Shown in pieces: positions 26,201 to 37,980 of a stretch of 64,000 bases of DNA. Made by a program: the position numbers and the translations under genes. Numbering within the stretch: position 1 is the first letter of the stretch; each line of letters starts with the position of its first letter. Origin of the DNA: Paralichthys olivaceus (Eukaryota; Chordata; Actinopteri; Pleuronectiformes; Paralichthyidae). The notes below the pieces were generated by a model. That model did not search any database and was not told the DNA's origin. It saw only the letters and a program-made list of their open reading frames with translations. The stretch lies in assembly GCF_024713975.1 (NCBI RefSeq), contig NC_091100.1, positions 13,298,001 to 13,362,000 of the forward strand, written 5' to 3'.

Positions 26201-28277
26201 TCAATTTAGAAACCTCCTTTTCCTTTACTGTAAGCATCTTCTTGTCCTGAGGATGGATGAGTGAGGTATAGTTATAGTTTTGAAAAAAAATCAGCATACT
26301 GCCATCAAGTATTTGTTTTGACTAGAGATCACACAGGTCCTACAGATAGCATAATGTACTGTAGATTGATGAAGTGGTAGCATGGTCCTGTTACCTCCTC
26401 CATACTCTTTACAAGCTCCTTCCTCTTCTTGACTTCATCTTTTAGATTCTGTTTTTTAAGGTCAAGTGCACTTTGGGCTTTGGCGTCCACACGCTGCATG
26501 TCTGCAAGAGTTTCCTCCAGGGATTTTAAGACTCCATTCACCTCCTTCAGATGAGAATATAAACATTGGCTACAAAGCAATATGAATCTTGATTCCATTA
26601 CTTTGATTACAAACACTTAAAATGTTCATTTTGAACACACTTGAAGGCTGAAACAGTCATCGAGAGGGAAATATTAAAATGATCAACAAAATGTTGACAT
26701 CCAAGAATGAGGGAAATAGTTATCCCCTCTTTACCTGGTCCTTTTTCTTCTGCAGCTCGTGAATCTGGGCTGACAGCTCCTGGACTTTGCTCTCATTCTC
26801 AGCCATGCTGGCTTGCATCTTGGCGATGTTATCCTGCATCACCTTCAGGTTCTCTGCCGACTTCAGCTTTGTCTCCTCTGCGCACACAAACAGCCAGGCC
26901 ACATACAGCCGTGACAAGTGCTGGATCTCACGCATCAGCTTCTGATACTCCAGGTATGATGATCGTTCCTGCAAAGGGAGGAAAGATGGAGGGGGAATGA
27001 TTAGCAACTACATGTGCAATGAAAGATTGTTCTAAATGTGTGGTTTTGTAGTCAACCTACCTCTTGCAGTTTATGCATGGTTGGAGTAATTTCCTCATCC
27101 AAAATCTGAAAAGGCAAAAAAAGAGAGGGTGTTAATTACTGTACTTGTGACAGATCCCCGCTGCAGAATGAACAGTCATTCAAAACATTTATGAAAGTTT
27201 GACGTACGGTCTGAATCTCCTTTAGCTTGGCCTCCTTCTTCTCAATTGTTTTCTGAGCACTAATCTTTTTACATTCGTACATCCTCGTGCCTGCCGCCTC
27301 CTCAATCATGGCAAGGATCTGAAAGAGTAGAAAGTAATTGTGAGGGGGGGGGGGGGGACAGGAACATATGTATGAAAATGTTTTAATGCTGAGATGGTGT
27401 TATGTTTAGTTTTACCTCTGGTGGCTTCATATTCAGAACTTTGGTGATCCTCCCCTAAAATGTCAGAAACATCACACAATGTAAAATACTACAGAGGACT
27501 AGACGATGCAAACTGCTGCACACACGAGACTGACCTGCATGATGAGAAAATGTGGATTGTTGACGTTGAGGCCGACAGAGCAGAACAAGTCCTGCACCCT
27601 GGTGTTGTTGGCATTGACTCCATTGATGAGGTACTTGTTCCTGCCACCGATCACAACCTTGGAGAATGATCAGTAATGTTTAATTCCGTGTTAATTACAG
27701 AGCCTTCAAAGATAACGGTGTCTTTCTTTCTTTGCCAACCTGTCTGGTGATGGTGATCTCATCGTGGGTTTCAAACCCCAGAGGACTCTGGCTTTTGTTG
27801 GAGTTGTCAAAGGTGATGGACACGGTGGCCTTGGTGATGCCACCCTGTCCGTTTTTGTACACCAGGTCCTGGAGGTTGGAGGCTCGCACCTTTTCAAGAG
27901 GAAACGTAACAAAGGGACACAGGTTGATCAAGTTTCCTGTTCGGTGTAACAGAGGTATGATCACGACACAAGCTAACTCATCTCCTACGTTAATTTGCTA
28001 GCTAGTTTACGATGAACACATGGGTTGAATTCATATTCCAGCCCAACACAAACTGTGTCCGTTTCAAGGTGCAGATGAAGCAAACTCTTATCCCAGAACG
28101 CAGACTCACATGGGAGAGGTTGGTAATCCCCAAGAGAAAACATATCGAGTCCAAAATGTTGGACTTGCCGCTGCCGTTCAGTCCCGTGATGGCGTTGAAC
28201 AGCGGGTCGAAGCCGTTGATCTCCGTCCTCTGAGCGTAGGACTTGAACCCATCGATGATGATAGACTTGATGTGCAT
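20201..28277 (-). CDS. smc2: Structural maintenance of chromosomes protein 2 (condensin subunit; complete, 25 exons)
   Basis: SMC2 pairs with SMC4 in condensin I and II and uses ATP to compact mitotic chromosomes. The joined product is 1200 residues (human 1197). Walker A GLNGSGKS is at residues 32-39, long coiled coils flank a central hinge (about residues 500-670), the ABC signature LSGGQRS is near 1085-1091 and Walker [11 protein letters not shown] has D1113/E1114. All catalytic motifs are intact. Exons in transcript order: 28277-28110, 27889-27740, 27657-27535, 27454-27416, 27318-27208, 27105-27061, 26968-26735, 26544-26395, 26246-26013, 25867-25708, 25593-25476, 24928-24790, 24698-24579, 24456-24252, 24016-23881, 23616-23492, 23399-23206, 23083-22940, 22744-22670, 22421-22302, 22186-21986, 21898-21782, 20914-20754, 20630-20483, 20386-20201. 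Phases close exactly to TAA. The start [16 protein letters not shown] matches the invariant SMC2 N-terminus. The C-terminal tail is lysine/arginine-rich and diverges from human, as expected. Confidence 0.97.
27341..27357. repeat. Poly-G run in smc2 intron 4
   Basis: A run of about 15 G residues lies on the plus strand (C on the transcript strand). It is a simple repeat and a likely place for sequencing or assembly length error. Confidence 0.75.
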
Positions 28278-28450
28278 CTCTAAGCTGCCCCCGCGCTGCC
28301 CGCAGGATCCAGAGGTAAAACACAGGACGTGTGGATTCTAGAGTCCGCCAGGAAACGAGAGAGACTCCAGGTTACAGCCCGGTGTTTACAACCGACTGCA
28401 GGAAACTTCTCTCCTCTCACTTGAATTTTGGCGGCAGGCAATGAGCCGTG
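28278..28450 (-). promoter_or_regulatory. smc2: smc2 proximal promoter with E2F-like and CHR-like motifs
   Basis: About 145-155 bases upstream of the smc2 ATG, the plus strand reads cttgaa (28420-28425) directly followed by ttttggcgg (28426-28434). TTTGGCGG resembles an E2F site, and CTTGAA is a variant of the CHR element used by DREAM/MuvB at cell-cycle genes. Their adjacency and the gene's mitotic role make regulation plausible, but motif matches this short are weak evidence. Confidence 0.4.
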
Positions 28451-30743
28451 GGTCTGCCCTCTCTGCGCCTGACGCAAAAGTAATACGTGGAATCGATCTT
28501 ACCAACAAATGCACATGAAGTAACGCACGAATCAACGCATGAAGATCATGGCTCATTTGCGGGATTTTAATGTAAAATTTAAACTGAGAGGAAAACTGCT
28601 CCGTGTATAAGTATTTATTTTTGGTCAGGCAAATCTTGAGGCTACTAAATGCCCTACGGACGGAAAAGCTCATAATAAAATCATCGGAAATAAAAATGAC
28701 ATCAAATCTTTATGAAGGAAGGAAGAGTGAGATGTAAGAAAATATATTTACTCAATAATGTTACATTCTGTACATATACTGTTATTTTTATGTGATATTC
28801 AAACATTAACTAAATGTAGCCGGTGACAATAAACTGGCATTTCATTCATTTAACCTTTGAGACAGTTTTCTTGTAAACATGTCAAACACATCAATGATGA
28901 AGCTCCTTAAATTTAAGGATTATCTCTTTCACTTTTATCAACTACTTTGAGATTTAGACAAAACAAGCACTGTGTGTGAAAAGGATGATTTTCTCCCTTT
29001 TTAACTGGGCCCTGTCTCCCTACATTAAACATTTGGTCATTTGATTATATTTGGATTTTGATGATCAATTAGAATCTTGTGTGGATATATTTTTTTTTGG
29101 GGGGGGGGGGTGGTTGTGTTAAGTGTTGTGTTAAGTGTGTGACAGTTTATTTTGGAGAGTGACAACAGGTTTGCATGATCAGGTCTCTGAGAACGGAGGG
29201 GCTGAGCAGACTCCAGGCGACAGAGAATGGGTGAAATGTGTTGCATTGGATTACGTTTTATTCAGGAGTTTTCATTTATCCTCTGTATTTTTGCAGATTG
29301 AATTGTGAGGTCAGCAGTAGCCCAGAGTCCTAACTTGGTCTTGTGTTTGTTGTGTTGAGGGTGGTTCGTACTTCTCTTTAGCTCAGCCTATACTTACCAG
29401 TGCAGGTGGTAGGTTCCAGACAGGTGAGGCTATAAAGGTAAATGCCAGTTAATTGTGAAGGGAGGGGGAGAGGAGTTGGCAGCGACATGTGAGGCTTCAG
29501 ATCTTTCTAGTTTTGTGTTCTTTTTCTTTCTCTACTATGACTTGGTTTTGATGGACTTCCCAGGGATTATATTGTCTAACATTTTGTCAGAAAAAAGTAA
29601 TGCTTTTCAGTGCCAAATAAAATCCACCACCCCAATCTTTGGGGCGCTACAGGGTGTTAGTCATGACAGGCATTCCTCATTATTTTCTCACCAAACCGTC
29701 AGTTACAATGCATCAGTATAATAATCTTCAGATCAGTTGTATTAGTAGTATTATTCATTAGTATTATTATAATAGTCACAGAACATATCTTTATTTTGAA
29801 TACTTTTGCTTGAAACATACATTTTAAATGCAGGACTTTTACAATGAAGGAATTTTACAGAGTGATTTTTCAATCGTTACTTCAGTGAAAAGTCTTCATC
29901 TTTCTTACACCACATTGGAAAAATCTTAAGACGTATGTTGTCTGCTTTTGTAAATGTTTTATAGGTGTTTAATGATAATAGCATATATAGCCTACTAGGA
30001 CAAATTAAATGTTGAAGCCATGGAAAATGTTGTATTTTACTCTTTCAGCTTAGCTGCTTTGATATAATTCACCTAAAGGTAAACAGTATTGGGCACAATA
30101 TACTGTATGTATTAATAAAGAATCTGTCTTGTCATATACTTTTCTTTTTTCCTGTAGAATTTAAACTCTAGTGTGATAAACAAAATTTGCAGGAAAAAAC
30201 TGTTTAACCTTTGTCCTTAGTCAGTGTAGTGTTGATTTAAGGCACTAGCTACTGCTGGAGATTGGGTCAAATGTGTTTGACAAAGGAAGGACGCCTCAGT
30301 GGAGGTGATCTTAAATATTCTACATAACCAGTCACATATTGAGCAATTTCTGGTCAGTTTTGAAATATCTAAAGACAAAGAAAGCCAGGGGATGCTGAAT
30401 TGTTTTATTTCTTTTCCAATTTTTGAAACTGATATTTTTATATTAGCGCACAGAATAGAATACTCTTAGGGATACTTAATTAAAACATCACAAATGATCC
30501 TGTGAACAAATACCAAGCTGCTTGAAACTTGCATTTGCCATGAAGACAGTCAGCAGAATATTCATTGAAAACACATTTCATGGTAAATGACGCTTGTGCA
30601 ACAGAAGCAACAATAAGCCTACACTTAGGTCACACCTCCGACTCAAGACAATTTATATACAATAAATCTGCCACAGTTTTATAACTGACACACCCACACA
30701 CTCTCTCTCACATACATATACACACAGTCAATGTTTCCTTCCA
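28451..30743. other. Intergenic gap between smc2 and exoc1l; no gene seen
   Basis: The stretch is AT-rich, with a T9/G11-like run at about 29088-29110. The longest open frames (for example 29455-29721) have no recognisable protein and no splice support. This is the interval where chromosome-9-like and chromosome-4-like synteny blocks meet. Confidence 0.6.
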
Positions 30744-32418
30744 TTATGCATCAAGGGGCACGGGACACATGGACAGACACACCAGATTGAATGCATAGAA
30801 GCAGATCTGTGTCAGAACAACACAGTCTCCTCTGTTGGAGTAGAAGGAGGTGGGCTTGATGTAGGTCCAGTCAAAGTTCCGCAGGTTCAGTGACCTCTGA
30901 CAGTGCTGATCGCTGAGCGCCACCAGGGCTCGCACAATGGCATATTTGGCTGAGCAGCTGATGGCCGTCACCGTCCGCACCTTGTCAAAGTGCAGCAGAA
31001 AACATGGGTCATCCTGGAACCAGAGGACACAGAATGAGACAGCATGACGTATGTTACATATACCTTCTGAAACCAGAGCATTGATTTAATAATCGTGTAA
31101 AAGATCCCCAGATAGATGATTACAGCAGATACTAAATCAATTAATATCAGAGGGGGGTGGTGAGGGTTGACAATTATTATGATTTATCTTAAATGTTTTT
31201 AAAAAAGGAAAAGTATTGATAAAAGATTTAATTAGTTTCTCCAGATACAAGAGGTTGTCACATTATATCTACAAAAAAAGAATTGCATTCAGATGATAGA
31301 ATGCTAAAGAATCTGTAATTGTTCCCTGAACGAAAACTTTAGTGTTTGACTAATGTAATTTGGTTGAAAGCTTCAGATGACTCTATTAGACCTTAAGGTT
31401 CAGATTCCTTTGTCAAAACCATATTTCTGCATTAATAAAGTAGATAAGTGAGCACAGTAAATTGATGCTGAAGATTGTTGGTATATCTTTTGTATTGCTA
31501 TTATTTCTTATGTATTTTGTCTATTTATTTTTATTTAGGATCCCAACAAGAAGCAGTTGATTTCTGTAATTTAAAATGTAAAATAATTAAATTTATAACC
31601 ATTGAAAATTATAGCTGGAGATAAATTACACAGTTCCAAAGCTTTTGTAATTATACAGAATAAAAAAGGGATTTTGAGAACATTTTACATGTGAAACTCA
31701 TATTTTAATTATGAAAACTGATGCTTTAGAATATGGATATATAAAAAATAAGAAATATGACAACATTAAACAAGTGAAAATTTGGATTAAATCTGTTTAA
31801 CTACCACATCGGGGTCCCGTCCATCAACAAGAGTCAGGTCATGCAGGGACCAGACCTCAGTCCTCCTGTAGCAGTCCTGGATGCTGGAGCGTTTAGTGTC
31901 GGACTTTTTGGAGCCAGACTTAAGTGACGGCTGAGAGATCTGACATCGCACTATACACAACTGCACCACTTTGTTTTTCTCAACTGTAGAAAAATCAAGA
32001 AACAACTTTTTTTTTTTTAAAGTGAACAGGTGCAGTGCACAGGCACAGTAAAAGTAAGACCTATAGTAGACTTTACATAATCAGGGTTTAAGATAATAAT
32101 TCATACAATTATCATAATTAATTGACATTGTCGGCACATTTTCTGAAAGCATCTTTAAAAGATTGTTAAATACCATAATCATTTAAATGTTTATTCAAGG
32201 CATCATAGGAGGACACATGACCTGAAAATGTGTTCAGTAGTTGAACATATTTATTCTTTAAAAACTGCTTTCAATTTCCCAACAACAAGCCATTTACCTG
32301 CAACACAAAGAAAATGTCGTCCCTGCGTCGGCTCTTCTATCTCAATAAACTCCACCAGTCTCTGTTTGGAAGGTCGGAATAAAACTCTCTGCATCTCCTC
32401 CCTCAGAAGAGACGACAT
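30744..32418 (-). CDS. exoc1l: Exocyst complex component 1-like (EXOC1L; complete, 3 exons)
   Basis: The gene encodes a 189-residue paralogue of the N-terminal (Sec3 PH-like, phosphoinositide-binding) part of exocyst subunit EXOC1. It lacks the large coiled-coil and CorEx part of EXOC1. Exons in transcript order are 32418-32298, 31983-31805 and 31013-30744; phases close to a TAA. The N-terminus reads MSSLLREEMQRVLFRPSKQR, then a Sec3-type core with TEVWSLHDLTLVDGRDPDV. The C-terminus DCVVLTQICFYAFNLVCLSM followed by CPVPLDA is the signature that separates EXOC1L from full EXOC1. Human EXOC1L is about 172 residues, so this protein is slightly longer, mainly through a lysine/serine-rich insert near SGSKKSDTKRSS. 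Its molecular role is not settled; membrane binding is inferred from the family. In human it also sits near CLOCK at 4q12. Confidence 0.92.
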
Positions 32419-32684
32419 CACTGGGGAGAAGAAGGAGAAAAATCAAAGCTGGACAGTTGTTGAAAAAGCCTCACGTAAGCAGAAGAACAGTCAAGGAAGA
32501 AGACCACAAAATAAAAGAGTGACAGGAGATGACAAAGAATCCAAGAGAGAAAAAGAAAGAGAGTTGAGAAAAAGATGATGAAGATCAGTGTGGAGGACGA
32601 CAGTGGAACCTGGCAGTGAAGAGGAGGGAGGAGGCTTGCTCTGGTCAGACCGTGTGAAAATATATGGTTGTGTGTGAAGTGGGA

Positions 32685-32728
32685 ACACACACACACACAC
32701 ACACGCGCACACACACACACACACACAC
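32685..32728. repeat. (CA)n microsatellite upstream of exoc1l
   Basis: A CA run with one CG interruption (cacacgcgcac) lies about 270 bases upstream of the exoc1l start codon. The open frames read through it on the minus strand are low-complexity artefacts. Confidence 0.9.
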
Positions 32729-34679
32729 CCATTCCTCTCTGGTGCAGGGAAATCTTTCATTACAGCACTGCCTTCCTTCATACTCATACTAACTACCCAA
32801 GGAGGTATTTAGTAGAAGGGGAGCAATTAAAGGTCAATGTTTTCATCATTTTACCCTTTTATTGCTTCAATTAAGATCCATTATGATGATCCTGATATTG
32901 ACCCAAGTTTCCTGCAAATATGGATTTCACTCTTGGATTTGTGTTTACATGAGTCAGGTGTATCTGACACAAAGCAAAGATGGAGACTTAAAGTAGTTTG
33001 TATGTGGTCATACTGTATGTTCCCTCACACCAGACATAGACAGTCTCTCTGTGTCTTTCCGTGGTCTTTCCGTCTCTCCTCCACTCACTCACTCAGTCAC
33101 TCACATAGAGACATTGATATATAATGTGGCACCATGCCCAATGTTTGTCTGTGATTAAACGGTTGTTTTGTGGGAAAAGGATGTCCCACAGCACTCACAG
33201 CAAGGGTTTCCATTACCCTGTAGTAATTCAATCCCGGAGAACAGTTACAAGTGAGGTGAAGCACTTACATTTTTCACCAGCACATAAAGGATGCAACACT
33301 TCTTTAGTGATCGTGTCTCCACAAAGCAATTTGCTGGATGTACTGATAAGCACACAGAACATAATATCACACTTTTGATCAGCTCCAGTTCATGAGAGGT
33401 GAAATGAAACAGCACAGGACGACTTTTACCTAAAAAAAAAAACAACTGACACCAGAGTGTTGATTGAATTTGCATTGCATTTGTCACATTTGTGAAAACA
33501 AAGACGAGTCTCTCCGCAGCTAAGTGCTTTATTGTTGTAGTTGTTGATGATAGTTTTTGTGGGTGTTCACTTGAGAGGCTTTTTGCCCCTGAGATGGAAA
33601 GATGAGCGGATGGGCAGGAAGTAGGGAGGAAATATACAAGTGTTGAATCTCATGAATAACACATGAGGTTTATTGTACTTACTTATCATAAACCTTAACC
33701 CCAATATGTCTGTCATGTGCAACAGAAGCATCATTATATGACGCAACAATTAGAGAAGAGTTGTTTTTGTAATATGTGTTGGGATGTTGAAGAATTAAAA
33801 CTGCAATATTTGAAATGCTCTATTTATATGCATTTTTGTTTCCCACTGACTTTGCAGTTTGTGAAAACATGATAGGAAATAAACTAAGATGGTAAATAGT
33901 TTAAGGAGAATATATGGTTTAAAAAGCGAGGAAAGAGGGCAGAGAGAAGTTGTGTGTAGCTGAAGAGGAAAGTCAGAAGAGCTGGCAGCAAGGGGAGAGG
34001 AAGACGGGGCAATGGGAGAACAAGATGATGAAGAAGAGACTAAAGGAAGATAGCAGAAAAAAGACAACTGAGAAAGCAGACATGTGGAAAGACAATTTCA
34101 AAGATTATACAGAGAAAAAAACGAAAAAGAGCAGAATCGAGTGGGATATGAGGGGAAAATATAGTGATGGGAGACAAAAGTGGAGACTTGAGCAAACGAG
34201 AGCAGAGAAACTGAAAAAAATGACACTGTGGAGAGAAATTAAAAACTATATAATATGGATTATGCAGGAAAAGACGAGATAAGAGATGGAAATAATGGGT
34301 GTAGGGAAAGGGGATGAGAATCCTTAAAATGCAGATAACGACTGATCCAAACAAACCGAAGGATAAAAATGATGACAGAGAGGAGAGTGAAAGCAAGGGG
34401 GCAAACTGAGTTCACAGAGACGAAGGAGATTGGAGGAGGGGAAAACGAGGCAGAGACGCTGCAATCACAGGTATAATGAGTCCGAGCAGGAGGAAAGATT
34501 TAATGAGGCTGCATAGTTACACCTTAAATAAACTAGAAGAGAGCCAATGAACACATTTGTTTATTGCACAGTAAGCCTAAGGCTGGAATTACAGGCGTGC
34601 TAGTTTTAAATAGGAATGCAAAACACTGGCGTTCTCATTACATTTATTCAACATACAGCAGATAATAGATTTTACAATG

Positions 34680-34992
34680 GTATATAAGGCAAAAACGATA
34701 TCAGGAAACAAATTCTCCAGCAGTCGATATATCAATAATTATCACAAGAAATGTCACGAGTCACGTTATTATTTCTTTTGAGTTAATGAACAGATACTTG
34801 ATAAAAGCAATATATTTTACAATTCTGAGGCAGGTATTTATGTGTTACACCTCCTCACTGTGCTTACTTGTGTAAGTAAGTAATCGATATGTTTATGTTG
34901 TCATAAACATATCGATTTATATAATGAGCTTTTGGTATATTGCTGTTGATAAAACTGATAATTATTGACATTTTTATTGCCCAGCCCTAATG
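34680..34992. mobile_element. Non-autonomous hAT-like element relic containing a perfect hairpin
   Basis: The right end reads 'attgcccagccctaa', the reverse of the TTAGGGCTGGGCAAT termini common in teleost non-autonomous hAT elements. The body has 'cgatatatcaataattatc' type sequence typical of the same group. It contains a perfect 16-base inverted repeat with a 4-base loop at 34882-34917. The left end was not located precisely. No transposase is present. Confidence 0.55.
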
Positions 34993-35704
34993 GTATGTAC
35001 AGATGTTGTGGTAATATGGTATTTTTGTATTGTTGTTGTTGATGTCCTCTTTCTAACTTGCTTCAACTGTGCTTCATCATTTCTATGTGTCACTCGTGAG
35101 ATCACCCTGCCTGTTTCATCACCCAGCTTGTGATATTACTGCAGGTCTTTATTATTATCCTGCCTGTCAGTATCTTTACTGAGGTCATCTGTGCTCAATG
35201 AAAGGAAGTAGTGATGCAGCAGAGGATTATTCATTTTCCCTTTATTTATTATTTGACCTTGACATTGCCTTTGGTGTTTCCTCATTTCAAATTTATGAGA
35301 TTTACATTGCGTGAATAGGTTGAGGGTTGGGTTACGTGCTTTAAAAACAAAGTTTGAGTCAGTGATTGATAGACAGAATAATTGGTGAAGAAAAATAGAG
35401 GATGTGCTACACTTTGCATTCAGTGTAAACTAACCTCTGTAAAACAAACACAGGAGCAGTGGATCTCTGGCTTGACTTGTCCTCACATTTCGCTGGACAC
35501 AGTTGCCTTCCTTTGTCTGAATTTAACTTAACAAATACATAGGCAATGAATTCAATTTCTCTAACAGTCATATGGGTGCATTTTTCATTGTTTATCATTG
35601 AATAGACTCATGAATCATAAAAGTAATTCGAAAAGATTCCAAAAATGGGTGACACTTTATAGATGTGGAATTAATAAATTGTTAGTATGCAGACCTTTCA
35701 GATT

Positions 35705-35960
35705 TTATTTCTGAATCAGCTTTATTGGCCATGTATGCGTACACATACAAGGAATTTGACTCTGTTTTTCCATTGCTCTCAACATACAGAAATAGACAAA
35801 TAAACAACAAAAACAAGGACAACAAAGCAGAACAAGGTTAAGCATAAACATTTAATGACTTTGTACAAATATGAATATAAATACACATACAAAAGTATAT
35901 ATATATATATGAACATAAAAACAGAACAACAATGACAATGATGCAGAGTGCAAAGAGTTG
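35705..35960 (-). mobile_element. Reverse-oriented LINE/SINE tail
   Basis: The sequence 'ctgaatcagctttattggcc' followed by 'acacatacaaggaatttgac' is the reverse complement of the CAATAAAGC...TGATTC tail seen at about 2510-2555. This indicates a second, reverse-oriented 3' end of the same broad retroelement class, followed by an A-rich stretch. It is truncated and non-coding. Confidence 0.6.
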
Positions 35961-36445
35961 AATAAATGTGGAAAGATTGTCACAGGATACTATATATTCC
36001 AATTTAATTGCACGGTTACTTTGTGTGGCAAAATAATCCTCTACACTACAGAGTTGACGTTGTCACAACAAAATATATGGTTGCTAAGGGGGCAAAGGAA
36101 ATTAACATCTATTTCCATTGCGCCTCATAAAAAGGTCCCTAAGGTCAAACAGCACCATAATACAACTTTGCAGAGCTTCAGTTACTTATCTGTATTTATA
36201 TTTGGCTTCAATACTCTTGTACTTTTACTCTTGTACTTGTCTTCCAATCACCTTATACTTAAAATATCTGTGTGGTCAGTATCTCTATTGGCACATGCTT
36301 CTTTACAGTAACAGTGGATGGACTTTCATCTCACTGCAGTGAACTTATTCTTGACCTATTTTGACCTTTCATAATTATTTTGCTCTTGTGTTTTACAGTT
36401 TTGTGGACTACCGGATGCCTACACTTCCCTCTGGATCAAGAGAGC

Positions 36446-36506
36446 ATCCATCCATCCATCCATCCTTCCATCCATCCATCCATCCATCATCCATCCTTCC
36501 ATCCAT
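36446..36506. repeat. (ATCC)n tetranucleotide repeat
   Basis: An imperfect array of CATC/CCAT units with CTTCC interruptions. It is simple-sequence DNA with no spacers, so it is not a CRISPR array. Confidence 0.9.
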
Positions 36507-36899
36507 CTCTTATATAAAGTCAGGGGAACCTCGGCACTGTGGGGCTGAAACGTCACAACTTGTGGGGTTTGTGATTGGATGTCGATAAAAAAAGGGGGAA
36601 ACCCCTTTGCCACCAGGCAAGGCCACCCCCCACCCCACCCCCCGCTCTGCACCAGTCTACACTCTGCACCCAGGGCCTCCATCCAATGTCACATTGACAG
36701 CGACCGATCCTGCGTGTTTACCCTTGAAATAAGATCACGGCTGATTAAAATGCTGAAAGTATCTAGAGCAGCGTTTTAAAAATGTGAGCGAGAATCAGTC
36801 GCGTTAGAAAAACAACCACTCGATGTGTCCACGTATCATCTTCGCTTCATATGCGTGTAGAGAGGCATCATCATCATCATCGGAGTAACTGTCAGTGGA

Positions 36900-37429
36900 G
36901 CAGTCTGACGGGAAAAGCCCCAGAAACACACATTTTAACCCGCGGAGTCATCCCCCACCTCTCCCTCTCTCCGGAGCTCCCCTCTCCGCTGCTGCTGCTG
37001 CTACTGTACTTGCAAAATAGTGCGCCCTACTGTCTCCATTGCGCATGACTGTTCTCCGCTCTGTGAAGTAGGCCTCCTGTTTTTCTCCCCAACCCCCGGA
37101 GTCCTCCTGGCCCCCACCGCCTGCACCGCTCCAGTAAGTAAAACACGAAGCCCGCTGTTGCTCATTCAAAGGTAGCGATCTCTGTTTTCGGAGCCCCACA
37201 AGGGGGGGGGGGGGGGTTGTGGAAGTGTCCGGGGGCCGCGGTGCTCGGCAAACGGTGTGTGTGTGTTTTTCTTTAGCCGTGCGGAAGCGGTCGGACTGCA
37301 GCGGAGGCTTCGGGACTGTTTCCGCACGCTCGAGGGAGAGCAAGGCCCAGTGACCCACATTCAGAGCAGCCCAGTGTGTGTGTGCGTGCGCGTGGGCGAG
37401 CGTGTGCGCGTACCACTGTCACTGTGTGT

Positions 37430-37461
<32 letters not shown>

Positions 37462-37800
37462 ACATACATCTGCCGCGAAAATGTTTCCACCATCGCTGGG
37501 TTTGGACGCTTCTCCTCCGCCGACATTCGTGTTTTTGTCGGACTCTGCCGGACGTTAGCCTCGGTGTCTCTCCCGCCGCGGAGCTGCTTCGTGCCGGAGG
37601 AGCGACGGTAACATTTCACCGATTATTTTCTCCTCAATGTCAGTTGTTGCGTGACAGCTCGATGTTAACCCCCCCCCCACACACACACATACATACACAC
37701 GCACGCACGCACACACTAGTGTTTATTGCCGTAAAGGTGAACGGGTTTCGGGGTCGTCACCGTGTCGTTCACCGTGTGAGAGACACCGAGAGCAGCGACT
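36900..37800 (+). promoter_or_regulatory. clock: GC-rich promoter region and candidate first non-coding exon of clock
   Basis: From about 36900 to 37800 the sequence is markedly GC- and CpG-rich compared with its flanks and lies upstream of the clock 5' exons on the same strand. Two good donors are visible: ctcca|gtaagt with the intron starting at 37135, and gacg|gtaaca with the intron starting at 37609. Either could end a first exon. The region also holds a 15-G run (37202-37216), a (TG)n run (about 37424-37462) and a C-run with CA repeats (37669-37710). The transcription start cannot be fixed without cDNA. Confidence 0.55.
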
Positions 37801-37962
37801 TGAATCTCGTGAGTTCAATGAGCAGTTTTCCTCGGTAGCAGGCTTAGTTAGCTTCCATGCTAACTCCACGGGCTGCCTCTGTCTCGGTTGTATAACGAAC
37901 ACCTGTGGCACCAAAACGTTCAAACGTGTATCTGTGCATTTGTCCCAGCTTGTTTATGTTTT

Positions 37963-37980
37963 GGGGGGGGGGGGGGGGGG
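37963..37980. repeat. Poly-G run (18 G)
   Basis: Eighteen consecutive G residues lie in the presumed first clock intron. The run has quadruplex-forming potential and a high chance of length error in assembly. Confidence 0.8.

Larger units (their letters stand above)
32419..36900. other. Intergenic region between exoc1l and clock; repeats only
   Basis: No supported gene was found in these 4.5 kb. Contents seen: a (CA)n run at 32685-32728, a purine-rich stretch at about 33950-34440 with an accidental lysine-rich open frame, a hAT-like repeat at 34680-34990, a LINE-type tail at 35705-35960 and an ATCC-type satellite at 36446-36506. I looked for nmu and pdcl2, expected here from human gene order, and did not recognise either. 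Confidence 0.55.

Noticed and set aside
30744..32418. Full-length exocyst subunit EXOC1 (Sec3)
   Set aside because: The product ends after the Sec3-like N-terminal domain with the EXOC1L-specific tail (CFYAFNLVCLSM). No downstream EXOC1 exons were seen on the minus strand before smc2.
32418..32787. Minus-strand open frames rich in Val/Cys upstream of exoc1l
   Set aside because: They are read through a (CA)n microsatellite and are low-complexity artefacts.
33950..34282. 110-codon lysine-rich open frame on the plus strand
   Set aside because: It lies in a purine-rich A/G stretch, has strong compositional bias, no recognisable domain and no splice or promoter support. Chance is the simplest explanation.
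36446..36506. Regular ATCC repeat that looks array-like
   Set aside because: There are no unique spacers and the host is a vertebrate. It is a simple tetranucleotide repeat, not CRISPR.
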